Assembly (NCBI RefSeq): GCF_019097855.1 | Contig: NZ_JAHRGL010000001.1 | Coordinates: 186,001-250,000 of the forward strand | Length of the DNA stretch: 64,000 nt | Source of the DNA: Geopseudomonas aromaticivorans | GTDB taxonomy: Bacteria; Pseudomonadota; Gammaproteobacteria; Pseudomonadales; Pseudomonadaceae | Reading direction: 5' to 3' | Shown here: one piece after another, positions 60,915-64,000 of the stretch | Position numbering within the stretch: the stretch's first letter is position 1 | How the letters are laid out: each line of letters starts with the position of its first letter | The notes under the pieces: model-generated | Databases searched by the model: none | Told to the model about the DNA's origin: nothing | The model's input: only the letters and a program-made list of their open reading frames with translations | Made by a program: the position numbers and the translations under genes

Positions 60915-63900
60915 TTAGACAGTGTCGACCTTGAGTGTACCGTCGCCGAGCATGCCGGCGATGACACCCGCAGCATCGGGGGAGTTATAAGCCACCGAAA
61001 GATCCACGCCCTCCAGAATGATACTTTGTGGCGGCACCGGCCCGGCGTTTGTTCCATTGGCGTCCACGGTGATCGTCGTGCTGGCCCCGAAGGTGAAGCT
61101 CAGATAGCTGCTCAGACTCTCGACGGTGCTGGTCTCGCCCTGGAGCAGCTGGGAAAGGTCCAACTTGTCTTCCCCCGGCGTGAAGTCGGTGATGCGGTCG
61201 ATACCAGAATCACCAGCGTTCCAGACGAAGGTATCCGCCCCCTTGCCGCCGGACAGCAGATCGCTACCCTGCCCGCCGTTGAGGAGGTCAATGCCATCGC
61301 CTCCTGACAGCGCGTCATCCCCCAACAGGCCGCTGAGACTGTCGTTGCCGTCGTGACCAAAGATCCAGTCAGCCGCCGCCGTACCGGGCAGCGGATCATT
61401 GCCAGCACCGCCCTCGAGGGTGTTTTCCTGCGGGTAAAGCGTGGCGTTCACCGTGCTGAGCATGGCATCCCCATCACCATCGGTAGCCTGGATCTGGTAG
61501 GCCAGATCGATGGGCTGCGATGGCAAGACCTGGGAGTAGCTGAAGGTACCGAGAGCGAAGTCCGTGGAACCGCTCGCGCCCGTTACCTGCACGGCACTGA
61601 ACTGGGTTGCCGAATTGATCTCGAAACTCCAGTCGTCATGCAGGCCATTGATGGTGATTGAATCAACGTTATCGATCAGGGTGACCGAGCCAGTCACGTC
61701 CACCCCTGAGGCGTTATAGACCTTGATATCGCTGGTCGACAGGTCGACGTGGGTGTCGTCTGGATCTGTCGCACCAAACACGTTGTCGTTATCGGCAACG
61801 ATCGCCAGCAGGGTCAGATTCACCACGCCGTTGTTACCCTGAACCTGGGAGATACTCTGGCGGAAGCTGTGGATCAGGTTGTGGGTGCTGTAGCTGAACC
61901 CGGTCGTGCTGGCCGCATTGACGGCCAGGCCGTTGACGAAGTCGAAGCGAATGTTATCACCCGTATCGATCCACTGATCAGCAATGCCGATGTCTGTCGA
62001 GGTGCTGTTGACTGGACCCGTGGTGGAGGACATCAGCACATCCTGCAGCGTGACCGGGTCGACATTCAGCAGCGCCTTGAAGTTGTCATGGCCAGCACTG
62101 CCGGTTGCGGAAAGGCCGCTGATCACGGTCCGGGTGTCGTTGGAAAGCACACCCGAGGTCGTCAGCGTGTAGGTGTCGGTCGCGGGATCGAGAACCATGG
62201 TGAACCCGACCGTGCCACCGGCCGTTGTAGCCTCCAGCGTATGGCCATCGGCACTGTAGTGCAGGTACAGCTGCTCCCCCTTCCCGGTGACTGCATTGAA
62301 CAAGGTGATCAGGTGGCCACTGCCGTCCCTCGCGGCATCTCCTTCCGCCTTGCCGAAGGTGGGCGTGAACACCACATTGCCCACCCCATCGGCGCCCGCT
62401 GCCTCGGCAAAGCGCAGATCCCCCGTAATGACTCGGGTAGCGGCAACCTGGTCGATCAGCATGCCGTGCTCGGGAAGGAAGGCCTGCGGCACGTCATCGA
62501 GGATGGTCACATCCAGGTTCTGGCTAGTCGTGCTGCCACTGTCGTCGATCAGCTGTACCGCGAAGCTTTCGCTCAGCGCGGTGTCGTTGGCCGGCTGAGT
62601 GTGCATCTCGTTGTCGAGCAGGGTGTAGCTGTAGAACACCGTGCCGCTGCCCGTCGCCGGATCGTAGCTCACGCTGGTGATCGTCAGCGTGTTGCCCAGC
62701 CCGCTGGTCAGGGTCGGCAGCGTCGCGGCCAGCACGCCACCGCTGATCAGCGCGCTACCGCCCACCGTCAGGCTCTGTACGCCGTCCGGAGCGCTGAAGG
62801 TGAAGCTGCCGGTCTGCGTCAGCAGCGCCGCATTCGCGGCATTGCCGTCACTGAGGTTGGCGTCGCTGACGGTGATCTCGCCACCCGTTGCGTTCAGGCC
62901 ACTCAGCACGGCACCGTCATCGGCCCCTGCTACGCGCAGAATCAGGGTCGCGGTATCGGTATCGCCGTCGGCATCGCGGATGGTGTAGGTGAAGGTCTCG
63001 CTCACCACCTCGCCGGCATTGAGCGCCTGGGTCGCAGGGCGTGTGTTGTCGAGGACGAAACTGAAACTGCCGTCATCGCCCAGGACCACGGTGCCGTAGG
63101 TCGACAGGATATTTGCGGTGGAATCCTCCCAGGCGACGAAGAAGCGCCCATCCGCACCGATCTGGCCATTGGTGTGCACGTCATTGAGCAGCACGTTGCC
63201 CTCGATCAGGCTCAGGCCGTCCTCGACCAGGCTGGCCGGTTCGCCGCTCACCGCATTGGGCACGTCGTCGAGGATGGTGACATCCAAGCTCTGACTGGTC
63301 GTGCTGCCACTGTCATCGATCAGCTCCACCGCGAAGCTTTCGCTCAGCGCGGTGTCGTTGAGCGGCTGGGTGTGCATCTCGTTGTCGAGCAGGGTGTAGC
63401 TGTAGAACACCGTGCCGCTGCCCGTCGCCGGATCGTAGCTCACGCTGGTGATCGTCAGCGTGTTGCCCAGCCCGCTGGTCAGGGTCGGCAGCGTCCCGGC
63501 CAACACGCCACCGCTGATCAGCGCGCTACCGCCCACCGTCAGGCTCTGTACGCCGTCCGGGGCGCTGAAGGTGAAGCTGCCGGTCTGCGTCAGCAGCGCC
63601 GCATTCGCGGCACTGCCGTCGGCGAGGTTGGCGTCGCTGACGGTGATCTCGCCACCCGTGCCATCCAGGCCGCTCAGCACGACGCCGTCGTCCGTACCGA
63701 CCACCCGGAGAGTCAACGTCGCAGTGTCCGTATCGCCATCGCCGTCGACGATGGTGTAGGTGAAGGTTTCGCTCACCACCTGCCCCGCATTGAGCGCCTG
63801 GGTGGCTGCCAGCGTGTTATCCAAGGTGAAGCGGAAGCTGCCGTCCGCACCCAACTCCACCGTGCCGTAGGTCGACAGTACGCTCGACGTGGGGCTCTCC

Positions 63901-64000
63901 CAGCCAACAAAGGTCTTACCGTCCGCCCCGATCTGGCCATTGGCGTGCACGTCGTTGAGCAGGACGTTGCCCTCGATCAGGCTCAAACCGTCCTCAACCA
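60915..64000 (-). CDS. large type-I-secreted RTX adhesin (LapA-like), C-terminal part
   Basis: The last 1028 codons; the N-terminus lies beyond the window. From the 5' side there are tandem T1SS-143-type Ig-like repeats of 257 aa (for example SLIEGNVLLNDVH, DGDGDTDTATL, VSYDPATGSGTVFYSYTLLD), a spacer domain, then RTX calcium repeats (GHDGNDSLSG, GGDGIDLLNGGQGSDLLSG). The end has TFVWNAGDSGIDRITDFTPG and a C-terminal type I secretion signal (LDLSQLLQGE...). The neighbouring lapG/lapD make a LapG-cleaved biofilm adhesin likely, although the N-terminal cleavage site is not visible. Confidence 0.92.
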   Translation of the reverse strand, partial: VEDGLSLIEGNVLLNDVHANGQIGADGKTFVGWESPTSSVLSTYGTVELGADGSFRFTLDNTLAATQALNAGQVVSETFTYTIVDGDGDTDTATLTLRVVGTDDGVVLSGLDGTGGEITVSDANLADGSAANAALLTQTGSFTFSAPDGVQSLTVGGSALISGGVLAGTLPTLTSGLGNTLTITSVSYDPATGSGTVFYSYTLLDNEMHTQPLNDTALSESFAVELIDDSGSTTSQSLDVTILDDVPNAVSGEPASLVEDGLSLIEGNVLLNDVHTNGQIGADGRFFVAWEDSTANILSTYGTVVLGDDGSFSFVLDNTRPATQALNAGEVVSETFTYTIRDADGDTDTATLILRVAGADDGAVLSGLNATGGEITVSDANLSDGNAANAALLTQTGSFTFSAPDGVQSLTVGGSALISGGVLAATLPTLTSGLGNTLTITSVSYDPATGSGTVFYSYTLLDNEMHTQPANDTALSESFAVQLIDDSGSTTSQNLDVTILDDVPQAFLPEHGMLIDQVAATRVITGDLRFAEAAGADGVGNVVFTPTFGKAEGDAARDGSGHLITLFNAVTGKGEQLYLHYSADGHTLEATTAGGTVGFTMVLDPATDTYTLTTSGVLSNDTRTVISGLSATGSAGHDNFKALLNVDPVTLQDVLMSSTTGPVNSTSTDIGIADQWIDTGDNIRFDFVNGLAVNAASTTGFSYSTHNLIHSFRQSISQVQGNNGVVNLTLLAIVADNDNVFGATDPDDTHVDLSTSDIKVYNASGVDVTGSVTLIDNVDSITINGLHDDWSFEINSATQFSAVQVTGASGSTDFALGTFSYSQVLPSQPIDLAYQIQATDGDGDAMLSTVNATLYPQENTLEGGAGNDPLPGTAAADWIFGHDGNDSLSGLLGDDALSGGDGIDLLNGGQGSDLLSGGKGADTFVWNAGDSGIDRITDFTPGEDKLDLSQLLQGETSTVESLSSYLSFTFGASTTITVDANGTNAGPVPPQSIILEGVDLSVAYNSPDAAGVIAGMLGDGTLKVDTV
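62430..63971 (-). repeat. 771-bp tandem DNA repeats inside the adhesin gene
   Basis: Two copies with a period of 771 bases (257 codons) are nearly identical for stretches of over 100 bases, for example around 62601 and 63372. The upstream copy is degenerate at its 3' end. Such repeats recombine readily and are often collapsed in assemblies. Confidence 0.8.

Overview
The window reads as chromosomal DNA of a GC-rich gammaproteobacterium, very probably Pseudomonas sensu lato. Supporting signs are fadBA, uvrB beside an aspC/tyrB-type aminotransferase and tRNA-Asn, a recC-recB-recD operon, a TtgV-type regulator divergent from an RND solvent pump, lapG-lapD next to a large type-I-secreted adhesin, and a PlcP/Agt-like pair. 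No database search could be run; all identities come from reading motifs and recalling families.

Layout. 1-3033: start of fadA, fadB, and a universal stress protein. 3087-8740: a conserved unknown gene, ABC-F ATPase uup, lytic transglycosylase slt, a palindromic repeat and a MOSC protein. 8813-14185: uvrB, an amino acid aminotransferase, tRNA-Asn with a duplicated 3' end, a small unknown gene, a sirtuin and a bacteriohemerythrin. 14332-23542: recD, recB and recC on the minus strand, overlapping by 4 nt. 23640-25265: an AT-rich island holding one dGTPase gene. 25268-34493: a DUF3565 protein, two divergent L,D-transpeptidases, an adenine/adenosine deaminase with a PyrR-like phosphoribosyltransferase, a tandem glycine riboswitch before a TRIC/glycine-transporter gene, a second phosphoribosyltransferase, a zinc-ribbon protein, two NlpC/P60 lipoproteins and a methyladenine-glycosylase-like gene.

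34590-36939: a DAHP synthase preceded by an unusual leader with two aromatic-rich mini-ORFs, an intrinsic terminator and a hairpin over the ribosome site, then ttcA. 37116-41476: a J-domain protein, a YIP1-type membrane protein, an SprT-like protein, dctA with a sigma-54 promoter and upstream palindromes, and a dienelactone-hydrolase-like protein. 41451-43402: a PlcP-like phosphoesterase and glycosyltransferase with a four-heptamer Pho box, suggesting phosphate-starvation lipid remodelling; a paralogous glycosyltransferase lies at 50861-51907. 43476-50843: a ttgGHI/srpABC-like solvent efflux operon and divergent IclR + TetR regulators. 52106-56560: a SelW-like protein, a MarR-MFS pair and recQ. 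56686-64000: YecA- and YbaN-family genes, lapG, lapD, a small conserved gene and the C-terminal part of a large repeat-rich RTX adhesin that runs off the window.

The most interesting signals are the tandem leader peptides before the DAHP synthase, the Pho-box-driven lipid-renovation pair, the AT-rich dgt island beside recBCD, the dctA sigma-54 control region, and the glycine riboswitch whose expression platform appears to cover a TTG start.
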